Part shown: one piece after another, positions 39,263-51,000 of the stretch
Layout: each line of letters opens with the position of its first letter
How positions within the stretch are numbered: the first letter of the stretch is position 1
Source: an uncultured Flavobacterium sp.
GTDB lineage: Bacteria; Bacteroidota; Bacteroidia; Flavobacteriales; Flavobacteriaceae
Direction: 5' to 3'
DNA length: 64,000 nt
Assembly (NCBI GenBank): GCA_943912855.1
Contig: CALTVC010000011.1
Location: 1 to 64,000, forward strand
Position numbers and translations under genes: made by a program
Notes under the pieces: model-generated
Seen by the model: only the letters and a program-made list of their open reading frames with translations
What the model was told of the DNA's origin: nothing
Databases searched by the model: none

Positions 39263-42200
39263 TTAGTTCATCATAATTTTCTTTGATACAGTCTGTCCGT
39301 TTTCAAGAGCTATGTTTACGATAACTACTTGTTTTGCAGAGTTGATAGTGCCAGAGGCAAATTCTGTATTGTTTACTTTAGCATTGCTGTAAAGCGTTCT
39401 GCCAAGTGCATCGTATACTACTACTGATTTTATCTGAGCAGAAGCAGATGCTTTTATTTCGTTGTTGTTGTTGTAAACAATAACCTCTTTTACTGTAGCT
39501 ACAGGAGCTTCTGTATCAAGGGCAGCGTTGTTTGTGTTGTACATTACAGTAAACCTGTTTGTAAACTCACCCGCTTCTGTTGTAAAGGTGTAAGTGTTTT
39601 CTGTTATTTCACGTACTACACCTTCTACGCTGTCTTTAAGGTAAACCCTTTGTCCGGCAGAGAACACACCAGTTGTGTTGTCTATGTTTATTGTGTAAGT
39701 ACCTGCAGTTTCTGCTTTAAAGCTTAGGCCGTATACGTCGTTTGTGTTAAATGAACCACGAGTTTGTATGCCTAGTTTAGTATCTACACCTTCTACAGCT
39801 ATTGTAGTATAAAGGTTAAGACCTGCAGTACCTATGTTTTCGCTATCGTATCCTTGGTCAAAACCTGTAGATGTAGCTGGGTTGTATGCTACCAGTACCT
39901 GGCTGAAATCACCTGTTGTGTTGCTGATGTTTAACCATATACGGTCTAATCCGTCTGTTGCAAGAGCTCCCTGAGCTGCGCTTGAAGTCCTGAAGAAGTT
40001 AGTAGAGTGGTTTTGAAGACGCATATCATTTCTGAAGATAACTTCTTTACCGGCTCCTTTAGCTTTTACGATGAAACCTTGTGCAGTATTTAAAGAACCT
40101 TTAGCATCTATAGCAAATGGATTGCCTAGTCTTAAGTTACCTGTTGTATCTGTTCCGCCTGGTGCACTGTTAGCCACATAACCTGATTTGTTACATGTAG
40201 AGTAGCTTGTTTGTGTACGGTCGTTGTTTTTCCTCCATATCCAGATTGTACCTTCTATAGACTCGCTGTTAGCGGTAAGGAAATCAGAGATGCTCATTGG
40301 AGAAGCGTATGGGTTACCTATAGCGTTGTAAGAGTGGTTAGCATCTGTGTAAGTTAAACCAAGTCTTATAGTACCGTTGTTTGGAGTACCCTGGAAAGAA
40401 CCTAGATAAGCTATTCTTGTTTCACCTGTGTTGTAACCGCTTACTGTGCTACTGTTTGGCATACGGATTAGGTAACCTTTACCAAGTGCAAATTTAGTTG
40501 AAGCTTCATCTACTGAGCCATAAAGACCCGCAGTACCACTGTTAGTGTTGTAAGAGTAAAAACGTCCTGCAGATGTTAGTGGAGAGAACTGTTGTAGCGT
40601 TTGGAAACCTGAAGTTCTGTTGTCTACTACCGGAGAAGTCCATATTGTGTAATCCAGCCTTTTTAGTTCACCACCTTCGCGCTCTATTGTTACAGTACCG
40701 CTGTTTTGGTCGTTTTCTACCTGTAGTAGGTTAGTTCCACTCCTAAAAGTAAGGCTACCTGTAGTTTGTACGTTTACGCTGTGCGTTACTATTACATTAG
40801 CATTACCGTTAAATTCTACAGTAGCACCGTTAAGAACGTATACTGAACAAGCGTAGAAAGTTCCACCAGATATTGTTTTGTTACCTGTAAAGATAACATC
40901 TTTACCTGCTACCGGCTCGCCATTGCTCCAAGCTGTACCGTTCCATGTTGTAGAAGAATCACAGTAGATACCTGCTGTGCTGCCACCTGTAGGGAAAGCA
41001 ACTGTACCAAACTCATCTGCACCAATTGCAGGAGTTGTAGTATTCCTAAGTTGAGCATCTATATCTTTAGTTACTGCAGTAAGGAAAGTACCTGCTTTAA
41101 GAACATCGTTACCTGCTGCAGATGTAATGTGTAGGTCTGTAGCGCTAGTAAACGTAGGGTTGTAGCTTATAGAGTGAACATCTTTACCAGAAGTTGATTT
41201 CCATCCTTGTAGTGTAGCCTGGTAAGCAGGGTTATCAGACCAGTTAGCGTTATCGCCTGTGTAGCCTATTTTATCAGCAGAGTAAAGGTCGTTGTAATCA
41301 AGGTTAGAAACCATAGATATAGCACCGTCTACAAGAACTGCACATCTGCGTGTAGTTGTATTTGTTTGGTTGTTTACAAAGATGTTATTCCTTGCATCTA
41401 CATTAGTAGCTCCGTATACGTAGAAGGCTGCAGAGAAACCTACACCTGTACCTGTTTGAGATGTACCAAGTACTACGCTGTTGTGGTAAATTTTGTAACC
41501 ACCACCACCAGAGATAGAGATACCGTGACCGTTAAGGTAAGTGCTACCGTTGTTAGGAGCAGATACGTTAGCTATAAAGTTGTTCGCTACAAGTATGTTA
41601 GAAGCGTTGTTTGTTGAAGCAAGAACCACACCACCAAAAGTATAGCTTTCTGTAACCGTTTTAGTGAAGTTTTTCATTTGGTTACGGGTAATGGTACCGT
41701 TGTAGCTGTTACCACCTACGTATACACCGGCAGATATAAGTGCACCTGCAGTAGTGTTCCTGTAAAGGTTGTAGATGTAGTTTTCAGTATAAGTAAACCC
41801 GGCAGCATTCATAAAGGTAGCAGGACAAATGATAGACTCATCTATTGTTGCACCAAGGTCGTTGTTTTTTACTATTGTGTTAGTAGTTACTGTAGAACCA
41901 CCGTTAATGTACACACCTTGTTTTACGTTGTCAAGGTCGTTAGCTGTAATGGTAAGGTTAGTGTTATCTGCAGTAGCAGCCTGTATAGCCATAGCGTTGT
42001 TGTCTGCCATTGCATAGTTACCAGAGTAAATACCCACACAGAAGTTGCTTTCAGCATTTTTGATGGTCATTCTCATGTAACAGTTCTTAATGGTATTGTT
42101 TGTTGCACCGTCTGTACCGTTGCTGGCAACCCATATTACTGAACGCTGAATGTAGTCAATGTTATCGCCGTTTACTAACCTAAGGTTTCTTGATGTACCA

Positions 42201-43789
42201 CCTACAGTATTGCTACCGTCAAAAGTTACATAGTCAGCACCTTTAAGAACAAACAGGGCAGGAACACCTGTGTAGTCGTTAGTTCTTGTAGCGGTTATTG
42301 TTGTAGTAACACCTGTGTAAGGCTTAAAAGTTACAGTGTTTGTAGCCGAACCACCTGTTACGCTATTGATGATAAAAGGGAACGATTCGTTGCTGTTAGT
42401 GTACGTTTCATCTTTAAAAAGGAACGTTACAGGACCGGTAACACCGTAAGTGTTTAGCGTGTTTACTGCAGATGTGATTGAAGCAAACTGAGGATATTCT
42501 GTTTGAGCAGACCTGCTTATTACATAAGTACCGTTAAGAGCACCATTAGCAGGGTTTGGCTGATTTACAGTAACGCTTACAGTACCTATAGCGCTGTATC
42601 CGTATGTATTTGTTATGCTGTAAGTAAAGGTGTCAGCACCTACATAGCCTGTTGCAGGAGTATATACTATTGAAGTTCCGCTTAGGGCAACAGTACCGTG
42701 AGATGGGTTAGTAGCAATGGCTACCGAAGCTATAGTACCGTTACCGGCAGTATCATTAGCTGTTACTGCTATAGTAGAGGCAGTGTTTTTTACAGTTACC
42801 GCAGTATCTGCATTTGCAGTAGGGTTAACCTGAGCAGTTACGGTTACGTTTACAGTACCTATAGATGTAGAATTGTCTGCACCGGTAATTTTGTAAGTGA
42901 AAGAATCAGTACCAGAGTAACCTGTTGTAGCCTTGTATATGATGTTTGAGCCAGATACCGTAGCTGTACCGTGTGCAGGATTAGTTTGTACAGCAACGCT
43001 GCTTATTGTAGTGTTTGTAGCAGTATCGTTAGCAGTAACGTTTACTGTAGTATTGTAGTTGCTTATAGTGCTTACAGTATCAGTGTTTGCAGTTACGCCG
43101 TTAGTCACAGCATTAGAAACTACACCGTAAATTGCAGGGCCATCGCTGTTTGTAGCAGCTACGTTGTTTTCTATTGGATCGTGTTTAAGGAACCATTTGT
43201 TGTTGTACTGGTCTACCTGGTAAGCGTAAATCCTTAAGTGAAGTGTTTCACCTGCATTTACGTAAGTAGCGCTTGGGAAAGCGTAAGATACAGTAGAACC
43301 AACATTTGAAGCAGCAGTTGTGTTAGTAGCAAGTACTGTACCTGAGTTATAAGAGTTGTCAGCCGGGTTACCGTTAGTAATCCTGTATATGATTTTATAA
43401 GCGTTTGCGTAAGTTGAGTACTTAAACGTAAAGTTTTTAAGGTTTATCCTTTTGCCTGTAGCAGCAGTTACGGTAAACTCTATGTATTTTCCGTAATCAA
43501 AAGATGTAGCTGAAGAGGCGTTTGTAGGCCAGTTATCAGAGTAGAAACCAGTATATTGGTCAGAATTGTTAAAGTTAACATTGTTTCCGGTTACGTTTCC
43601 GGCAGAGTATGTAGCAGGGGTTGTACGTGATCCTGTAGAACCGCTGTAATACATTGGTACGGTTGAAGGAGAACTCCAGTCAAGTCTGGTTCCTTCCCAT
43701 CTAACTAAAAGTTCAGATGAAGTTACTGTTGCATTTTGAGATAGGGCAATAAAAGGCAATAGCAATAGTAAAATTAATGCTTTTTTCAT
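39263..43789 (-). CDS. Large secreted beta-helix protein with T9SS sorting domain
   Basis: This 1508-residue protein has a signal peptide (1-17, ending IALSQ). An N-terminal beta-sandwich-like domain (about 20-225) is followed by two Ig-like/cadherin-like repeats with the motif GYSGTDSFTYKI/GYVGADTFTYSI (about 235-420). A right-handed beta-helix region follows (about 430-900), with repeats such as NNTIKNCYMRM and GYKIYHNSVVLG. The C-terminal part (about 950-1430) is shared in pattern with the next giant protein (LDYTIWTSPV, YLIRMPN, GNPYASPM). The last about 75 residues, IKSVVVYDALGRTLYSN onwards, are a type A T9SS sorting domain. It is probably a cell-surface adhesin or glycan-binding protein. 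Confidence 0.85.
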   Translation of the reverse strand: MKKALILLLLLPFIALSQNATVTSSELLVRWEGTRLDWSSPSTVPMYYSGSTGSRTTPATYSAGNVTGNNVNFNNSDQYTGFYSDNWPTNASSATSFDYGKYIEFTVTAATGKRINLKNFTFKYSTYANAYKIIYRITNGNPADNSYNSGTVLATNTTAASNVGSTVSYAFPSATYVNAGETLHLRIYAYQVDQYNNKWFLKHDPIENNVAATNSDGPAIYGVVSNAVTNGVTANTDTVSTISNYNTTVNVTANDTATNTTISSVAVQTNPAHGTATVSGSNIIYKATTGYSGTDSFTYKITGADNSTSIGTVNVTVTAQVNPTANADTAVTVKNTASTIAVTANDTAGNGTIASVAIATNPSHGTVALSGTSIVYTPATGYVGADTFTYSITNTYGYSAIGTVSVTVNQPNPANGALNGTYVISRSAQTEYPQFASITSAVNTLNTYGVTGPVTFLFKDETYTNSNESFPFIINSVTGGSATNTVTFKPYTGVTTTITATRTNDYTGVPALFVLKGADYVTFDGSNTVGGTSRNLRLVNGDNIDYIQRSVIWVASNGTDGATNNTIKNCYMRMTIKNAESNFCVGIYSGNYAMADNNAMAIQAATADNTNLTITANDLDNVKQGVYINGGSTVTTNTIVKNNDLGATIDESIICPATFMNAAGFTYTENYIYNLYRNTTAGALISAGVYVGGNSYNGTITRNQMKNFTKTVTESYTFGGVVLASTNNASNILVANNFIANVSAPNNGSTYLNGHGISISGGGGYKIYHNSVVLGTSQTGTGVGFSAAFYVYGATNVDARNNIFVNNQTNTTTRRCAVLVDGAISMVSNLDYNDLYSADKIGYTGDNANWSDNPAYQATLQGWKSTSGKDVHSISYNPTFTSATDLHITSAAGNDVLKAGTFLTAVTKDIDAQLRNTTTPAIGADEFGTVAFPTGGSTAGIYCDSSTTWNGTAWSNGEPVAGKDVIFTGNKTISGGTFYACSVYVLNGATVEFNGNANVIVTHSVNVQTTGSLTFRSGTNLLQVENDQNSGTVTIEREGGELKRLDYTIWTSPVVDNRTSGFQTLQQFSPLTSAGRFYSYNTNSGTAGLYGSVDEASTKFALGKGYLIRMPNSSTVSGYNTGETRIAYLGSFQGTPNNGTIRLGLTYTDANHSYNAIGNPYASPMSISDFLTANSESIEGTIWIWRKNNDRTQTSYSTCNKSGYVANSAPGGTDTTGNLRLGNPFAIDAKGSLNTAQGFIVKAKGAGKEVIFRNDMRLQNHSTNFFRTSSAAQGALATDGLDRIWLNISNTTGDFSQVLVAYNPATSTGFDQGYDSENIGTAGLNLYTTIAVEGVDTKLGIQTRGSFNTNDVYGLSFKAETAGTYTINIDNTTGVFSAGQRVYLKDSVEGVVREITENTYTFTTEAGEFTNRFTVMYNTNNAALDTEAPVATVKEVIVYNNNNEIKASASAQIKSVVVYDALGRTLYSNAKVNNTEFASGTINSAKQVVIVNIALENGQTVSKKIMMN

Positions 43790-43813
43790 TTTAGTAATTA
43801 TTTAAAATTTAGG

Positions 43814-43834
43814 TAGTTAAGGGGGGCTTAACTA
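43814..43834 (-). promoter_or_regulatory. Leader stem-loop of the 1508-residue gene
   Basis: TAGTTAAG/CTTAACTA hairpin with a short loop in the 5' leader, between the promoter box at 43852-43859 and the ATG. It may affect mRNA stability. Confidence 0.4.
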
Positions 43835-43851
43835 ATTTTTGGATGCGGGGG

Positions 43852-43859
43852 CAAATGTA
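43852..43859 (-). promoter_or_regulatory. -7 box of the 1508-residue gene
   Basis: The minus strand reads TACATTTG (exact TAnnTTTG), giving a leader of about 55 nt. Confidence 0.55.
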
Positions 43860-44961
43860 CTAAGAAAATTCAGTTCTGAAAAACTTTTTGAGTTTTTTTT
43901 TGATTTTTTTACTCTTGATTTTCAGTAAGTTTCAGATGAAGTGCTATTTTTTTACGACGAACTACATCTTTTTTTGAGTTTTCAAAGGCAGGTGGTGTTT
44001 CCTCCTTTTTGACCTGTTATGTACCTAATTACTAAGTTTTGCAGTTAATTGTATTCATTGTGTTCATTTTTTTTAGTATTCTTTTAGTTAATGGATGTCA
44101 ATTTTACTTAAGAGTGGCGGATGCAATGCCTTTCTCTTAATTACATGACAAATGTAAGGTGCATTTCGTCGTGATTTTGTGTGTTTTCGTCGGCGTGGGG
44201 CGTTGGGGCGATTAATCAACTTTAAGTATCGACGAATGGTTATATGTGTCGTTGAGCGGTTTCTTTTAACAGTTCAACGATGCAAATGTAGGGCGATGAA
44301 TGGCATGTTTGCTAATAAATTGTATAGATAAAGTATAGACGAAATGTTTTTTAATTTTATTTAATGTATTGAAAAGCAATGCATTGTGTTTAAATGTCAT
44401 TAATGGTCTATACAAACCATAGACAAATGTGCGTTTTTTGGTGTTTTAAAGCTACTTGTCGGGTAATTGAAATTCTTTAACTGATATTTATCATTATTTT
44501 AATAAGAACGGAATTTTGAAGCATTGTTGTCCGACGAAATGCATGTGGTGCGAAATGCTTCATTCAAATATTTAATAAAAGATGTTTTTCGGCTGAATTT
44601 TCTACTCCTTCAACAAGGAATGTTTCACGGCTTCAATAAGACGCCATGTCATAAACAATATTATTAAGTAGCAATCTGTAAAAATCTTCCGGTTCAGGAG
44701 AAATTTGATAATGGTATTATTCAGGCACAATAGTTTTTCTGAAGTATTCTTTATAATAATGTGTAATGGCCCAAGTCAATTTTAAGGTGGGTTTCTGTGC
44801 CTAGCCTTACGGGGGAAGAGAGCATTATTATTAATGGTTCTGTAGCATTATCCCAGAACCGAAAGAACCATTGTTTGGCGCCAAGTGTGCAATAATATTG
44901 GCAGGTGCTTAGGCAAAGCTTATTTTGCTGTTATGTAATACTTAAAACAGCTATAAATAAA

Positions 44962-44985
44962 GAGTCCCGCCATGGGGCGGGACTC
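44962..44985 (-). terminator. Terminator of the giant gene
   Basis: GAGTCCCGCC/GGCGGGACTC is a perfect 10-bp stem with a 4-nt loop, 37 bp after the stop. The minus strand continues with TTTATTTA. Confidence 0.8.
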
Positions 44986-45022
44986 TCACTTTTGGGGTTT
45001 ATTTTAAGGTATATAGCAACCG

Positions 45023-48000
45023 TTAGAAAATAATACGTTTGCTTACTTTACCTTTTACGGTATTTATCTCTACAATAAGTACTTGTTGTTCGGCAGTAAG
45101 GTTGTTTATGGCAGTTTGCGTATTGTTAATATCGCTCATGCTGTAAACTTTCCTTCCACGTGTGTCATAAATGGTAATACCATTCATTAGTACGCTTCCG
45201 CTGTTCACTGTTATTGTAGTTCCTTGTTTAACTATTACTACGTTATTAGCATCTATAGTAGGTACATCTGTTCCAAGAGCCTGTGTGTTGTACAGGATAT
45301 CAAAACGGTTTTCAAAAGTACCTGCTTCAGTAATAAACGTGTAACTGCCATTGCTTAGGTTAGCAATCATGCCGGTAAGGTTATCCCTTAGGTAAATTGT
45401 TTGGCCTTGTTCAAATATACCATCTACATGGTCTATGGCTATGGTATGAGTACCTGCCGAAGGAGCAACATAACCCATAGGTACTACGTCTGTGTTTACA
45501 AACTCAGGTCTTGCCTGTACGGTAAGCGCTGTGTTTTGTGCAAGAGAGTAGAATGCAAGCGTGTTGTTTTCTGCAAACTTAACGCCGTCATAACCATAAT
45601 CTATGCCCATAGTAGCATTGTTCATATAGGCTACTGCAGTCTGGCTTATTCCGCCATTTGCTGCAGTCATGTTTACCCATAGGCGAGATGCCGTGTTAGC
45701 AGCATTTCTGAAGAAAGCCTGAGATGAGCCCGGAGTAGGTCTACGCATAGTGTTAGTAAAGGTAAGCGTAGGGTTTCCGGTAGTAGCTACCGTTTTTACT
45801 ATGAAACCTTGTCCCGGTGCTAAAAGCCAGTTGTTAGATCCGGTAGACGAATCGTATTGATAGTACTGGGCATTTTCGGCACCACCACCTGTGGCCTGGT
45901 TAGCAGTAAATGCGGCCAGTGTAAGGGTAGCGTAAGAAGAACTTAGTCCGTCGTTTTTCTTTCTCCAGAAGTAGATACCAGAACCATCTATTACACCGGT
46001 GTTAGCGGCAAAGAAATCTGCAACGTTTATAGGAGAAGGGTAAGGGTTACCTACACCATTGTATCCTCCACTTGCTGTAGAAAGCGTTTTGCTCACTGTA
46101 CCGTTATGTGGTTCACCGTTAAAGTTACCGGTAAACTGTATGGCTGTTTCACCAGCATTATATCCTGCAGTTGCATCTGCATTTGGCATACGGATAAGGT
46201 AAGCCGTAGCTTCTGCAAAGCTGGTAGTAGCCGGAGTTGCTAATGCATACAGGCCTGAAACCGGGTTATACGTATAGAAACGTGTAGTGGCAGTTGCCGG
46301 AGAGAATGTACCAAGATTTTGGCCTGCTACCGGAGATGACCATAGGGTATAATCCAGCCTGTACAGGGTGTTTGATTTCTTGGTAAATGCTATTTTACCA
46401 CTGTTAACATTGGTTACAGTACTACTTCCCTGAATAAGGGCAGCATTGTCTTGTACTGTAAGCGTAGCTGTAGGGTTTACAGACAGTATGTTATCCACAC
46501 TTAGTGTAGCTCCGGTATTTACGGTTAGTGTTGCGCCTTCACCTAAAGTAAGATTATGGCTGTAAGCAACACCAGATGTAATTACTGGTTTATTAGTGGT
46601 ATTAGGTATTGTAACATCGCTCTCAGATGTAGGTACTAAACCAGCACACCAGTTCGTTGTTGTATTCCAGTTGGTACTTGTTGTACCTGTCCATGTAAAG
46701 CATGGCTCAATGATGTTTATGGTATAATCTTCAGTTTCACCATAGCTTGTTGTAGCACATGCGCCTGCAGCGGTGTAAGCACTGTCTGATCCACCACGTA
46801 CACGCATAAGGGTGTTACCCAGCTGCGCCGTTGCAGGAACAGCAAACGTGTAGGTTACAGTTCCGCTAGCACCTGTAGCCGTAGTTGCACGACCTATAAG
46901 CTCCTCACCGCTTTCAAAGATAAGGTTGCGGTTAAAGTCTATCCATACGGCGCTATACTGAGTGCCATCTGTACCAAAAGTAATAGCTATAGTGTTTCCA
47001 GAAGTTCCCCTTGTAAGGTTAAAGCTTGTGGTATAAGTACTATAGTTTGTACTATTATTTGTTGTAGGATTAGCGTAAGTGCCACCGGTTGTATTTGTAA
47101 CTACTACGTTTGTAACTATGTCTGTACCGTTTACTGTAGAAGTTACAGGGGTACAGTAGTTTGTGGAAAGTGTAGTTGAAGCCCAGGCGCTGTAGTCACC
47201 GTTACCGCAGTTTGTACGTACATACAAATAGTAGGTAGTACCCATGGTTGTAGGTGCTGTAAACGAAGTGCCTGTTGTAGCTGTACCGCTACCGGCAGGA
47301 GTACCTGCGGTTGTAGACAATACATACTCATATCCTGCCGGAGTTGTTCCGCTTGTAGGGGCGGTCCAGCTGAATGTACTGCTTGTGTAGCCGTAAGATG
47401 CGGTAAGCCCGGTAGGCATATAACAAGTAGGTGCAGGAAGTACTGTAAGTGTATAGTCTTCAGCTTCACCGTAAGGCCCGTATGCGTTAAAACTACATGG
47501 GTTAGACGGTGCCGAGCTGTAGTAGTCATTAAGTATCCTCATACGGTAGTTACCCGCAACTGCACCGGCAGGAATGCTAATGCTGTTGCTAAAGTTTGCA
47601 CTGTAACCGGTAGATACAAATACTTGTTCGCCACTGTCGTTAAAGTCGTAATCATTGTTCCAGTCTACCCATATTGCAAAACCAAACGTAGTTGTTGTAG
47701 ATGAACCAAACGAAGCTGTAAAGTTAAGGTTGGTACCTGCATAAACTGATGCCGATTGTGCAGTATAGTTACTATATCCATTTGAAATTTGAGTAGTACC
47801 TGTATTGGTAATGTTTGATACACCACCGGTGGTCCTGAAGTTAGCAATATAGTAGCTACTGCTACTGCTAGATGGTACACAGTATCCCAGGAATTGGCTA
47901 ACGCTTGTCCAGTCGCTGTATGTACCACTACCACAGTTGCTTCTCACGTATATGTAATATGTGGTGTCTGTAACTAATGATGATGCAGTAAATGACGTAG

Positions 48001-51000
48001 CTGTGGTAACTGTACCACTTGTTGTAGGTGTACCTGCTGTTGTAGTAATAACATACTCGTAGCTTACCGGTACAGACCCGGTTGTAGGTGCGCTCCAGTT
48101 AGCGGTAATGCTGTTGCCACTAGGTGTTGCTGCCAGCCCTGCAGGGAAGTAGCATGACGGAGGGGGAGTTACCGTTACGGTATAGTCTTCAACTTCACCG
48201 AAATAATCTTCGTAATAATAGTCATAAGTTACAGAACAAGGATTAGATGGAGCTGAGCTTCCATAATCCGTCATTACCCTCATACGATAGTTTCCTACCG
48301 CAGCTGTTAATGGCACTGTAAAGCTACCACTGGCGCTTGAAGTAGAATAAGCAGAGCTTACATATACCCTTTCGCTTGAAGAGAAGGTTAAGTCGTTATT
48401 CCAGTCTACCCATATTGCAAAACCATCGCCATCAGCGACTAATGCTGCGTTAAAGTTTATAATACCTCCTGGGTACATAGACACAGCCTGTGCGGTATAA
48501 TTTGAATAACCTGTAGAAGAATATCCGCTATTAGTATTGCTAATGCTAGAAGAACTTCCGGTAGCGTTAAAGTTATTTATGTAATCATAATCTGGTACGC
48601 TAGACGGGGTACAGTAGCCTGTAAAGAATGATCCCGTTGCAGAAGCACTCGTAGAATAGGTGCTGTTGTAATTAGCGTCGTTCATTACTATGTAAGCAGC
48701 TATATAATATTGTGTAGAGCTATTAAGCCCTGTAATGCTTACCGATGTGCCTGTGCCTTTGTATACTGCATAAGCTGCTGCATCTCCCTGGTAGGCAGTG
48801 CCCGGAACACTAAAGTCAGTACTGGCAGTATAAGCACCAGGACCAGAAGTAGGTGTGCCTGCACTTATAGAAGAACCTTGTTTTACAAATATCAATACGG
48901 TTTGTTTAGCCGCATCAAATGTTGCAGGCAGTGTCCAGTTTATAGTTGTTGCAGTAAATGATATTCCAGACAGGGTTATAGCACTAGCTGCAGCTGGCCT
49001 TGTAGCGTAGTTAAGTGAAGGAACTGTACCATCGGTTTTAAAGTCAATATACGTTCCGCTGTTTGTATACGTATAGTTGTTTATATAGTACATGGTGCCT
49101 GGTGCTCCGGCTGTAAGCTGACCGGTAGCAGTAGCTGCTCCTGCAATTTTTCTTGAAGCAGGCAGTGCAGCAAGTGTAGCATCGGCAGTATCAGTACCGT
49201 CTACTGGGGCGGCTGGAGAAGTAGTATTAGCTCTCAGAGAGTAACCATCTGGCAATACTGCTCCGGTAGCGGCTGTCCATGTAGTAGTTATGGCAGTTGT
49301 TGTGGCTGCACTTACGGCAAAGTTTGTCGCATGGTTCGTAGGCTCTGCTTTCATTGTAGTAAAAGTAGCCGATGGAGACCAGTCAGAGAATGTGCCGTCA
49401 CAGTTAGAGCGTACCCATACATAATGTTGTGTTGCAGGTGTAAGTGAAGTAAGCAATGCAGTAGTAACACCTGCGGCTACAGATCCACTTTCGGTTGTTG
49501 CCGAAGTAGGTGCAGTAGAGGTAGTAGCTACATAATACTGATAGCCTTCTGTAGGGTTGCTGCCAGATGCAGGCCATGTTACCGTAGCGGTACTTTGTCC
49601 CGTAGCAGTAGCACTAAGGCTCAGCGGAGCATCACACGCAGGAGTTGGCTCTATAACAAAACTGTCAAAGCCATATTGCATGTTACCTGTAGTTCTGTTT
49701 CCTGTAATTCTTACTTTAACAATCTGTCCGTTATATGCGGCAAGCGAATATGCTTTTATCTGCCAGCCTGCTAAACCATTGTTGTTTACGGTTTCCAGTG
49801 TAGTCCAGGTTTGTCCGAAGTTAGTAGAAACTTCCACCACAAAGTTACCAGAGCCAGCGGCTGCCGGGTTATAAGGATTTGTATTTTCTACTATTTTGTA
49901 AGAGAACTTAAGACGATCGTTAGCATCTAACGGTCCTACGTTAATGGTAGTAAATGCCGCTGTCGTATTCGTGTTGTTAAGTAGTCTGTAAATATAGTTT
50001 CCGGTACCGGTACCTAATTGTGTAAGGGTGCCTATGCTCCATACAGGTGTAGGGTTAGTCCATCCGTCAGGTAGTGTGGTAGTGGTAAAACCTTCTGTCC
50101 ATGTAACAGGCGTTACATATTGTGTGGTAAAGGTTGTAGCCACGGTCCAGTCTGAAACGTCAGAGCTACCACAGTTAGAACGTACGTATAGTGAATATGT
50201 TTGTCCTTGAGTAAGACCGCCCACGGTAGTAGAAACCGTTGGTACAGTAGTATTACCAGAGGCTGCAAGCCCTGTGCTTCCACTGCCTGCTGCGCCAGAT
50301 GAACGAACTTCATACTCGTAAGTAGCCGGTGTGCCCTGAGTAGGTGCTGTCCAGCTTATGGCTGCGCCTGTATTTGTAATAGACGAAACTGTTAAAGCTG
50401 TAGGAGGATAACACGTAGGTGTTTTTCTCACCATAAAGTCGTCTACACCCAAATAGTAAGGTGAGAAGCTTGAACTTACTTTTACGGCAAAATAGTAAAT
50501 GCCCGATGTGGTAGGTACAAAACTTCTGGTTACAGGAGCATAACTTGCTGTTGAAGTAGTGCCTGATGTAATAAATGAAGCCCCCATGGTAGTAGCTCCC
50601 GATGACCCCTGAGCGGTGTTATACACCACATCGCCAGTCCATCCCGAAGACCCATCTCCTACAAAGTAGAATGAAAAATCGTATGAGATTCCCGCTGTAA
50701 GGCTAAAGCCCGGAGACCATAGATATGAGGCGGTTGAATTACTATAACGTATGGTTTGGTAATACGTACCTGTTCTTGGATCGTTTTGAGTGTATGTGTC
50801 GGCATTAGAAGCGTTCCATGCGTATGAACCGGTTTCGTTTTTCCAGCAAGAAGGTACAGTATTTGCACCGGTAGTTGTTAACGATTCAAAACCATCTGTC
50901 CATGGTAATGACGTCACAGGGTCGCAAAACGTTGTAAAACTGCCTGCTGAAGACCATTCAGACTTGGTGCTTGTACCACAAACAGAGCGTACCCATACAT

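Larger units (their letters stand above)
43790..45022. other. 1.2-kb gene-free region between two giant surface-protein genes
   Basis: No ORF of useful size was found. The minus strand has three TACATTTG promoter-like boxes (43852-43859, 44149-44156, 44283-44290); the first serves the 1508-residue gene. Two of them are followed closely by stem-loops (43814-43834 TAGTTAAG/CTTAACTA; 44108-44140 TTAAGAG/CTCTTAA). A minus-strand 11-codon frame is at 44032-44067. A structured stretch with GGTTCTG/CAGAACC lies at about 44829-44872, and the terminator of the upstream gene is at 44962-44985. Confidence 0.5.
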
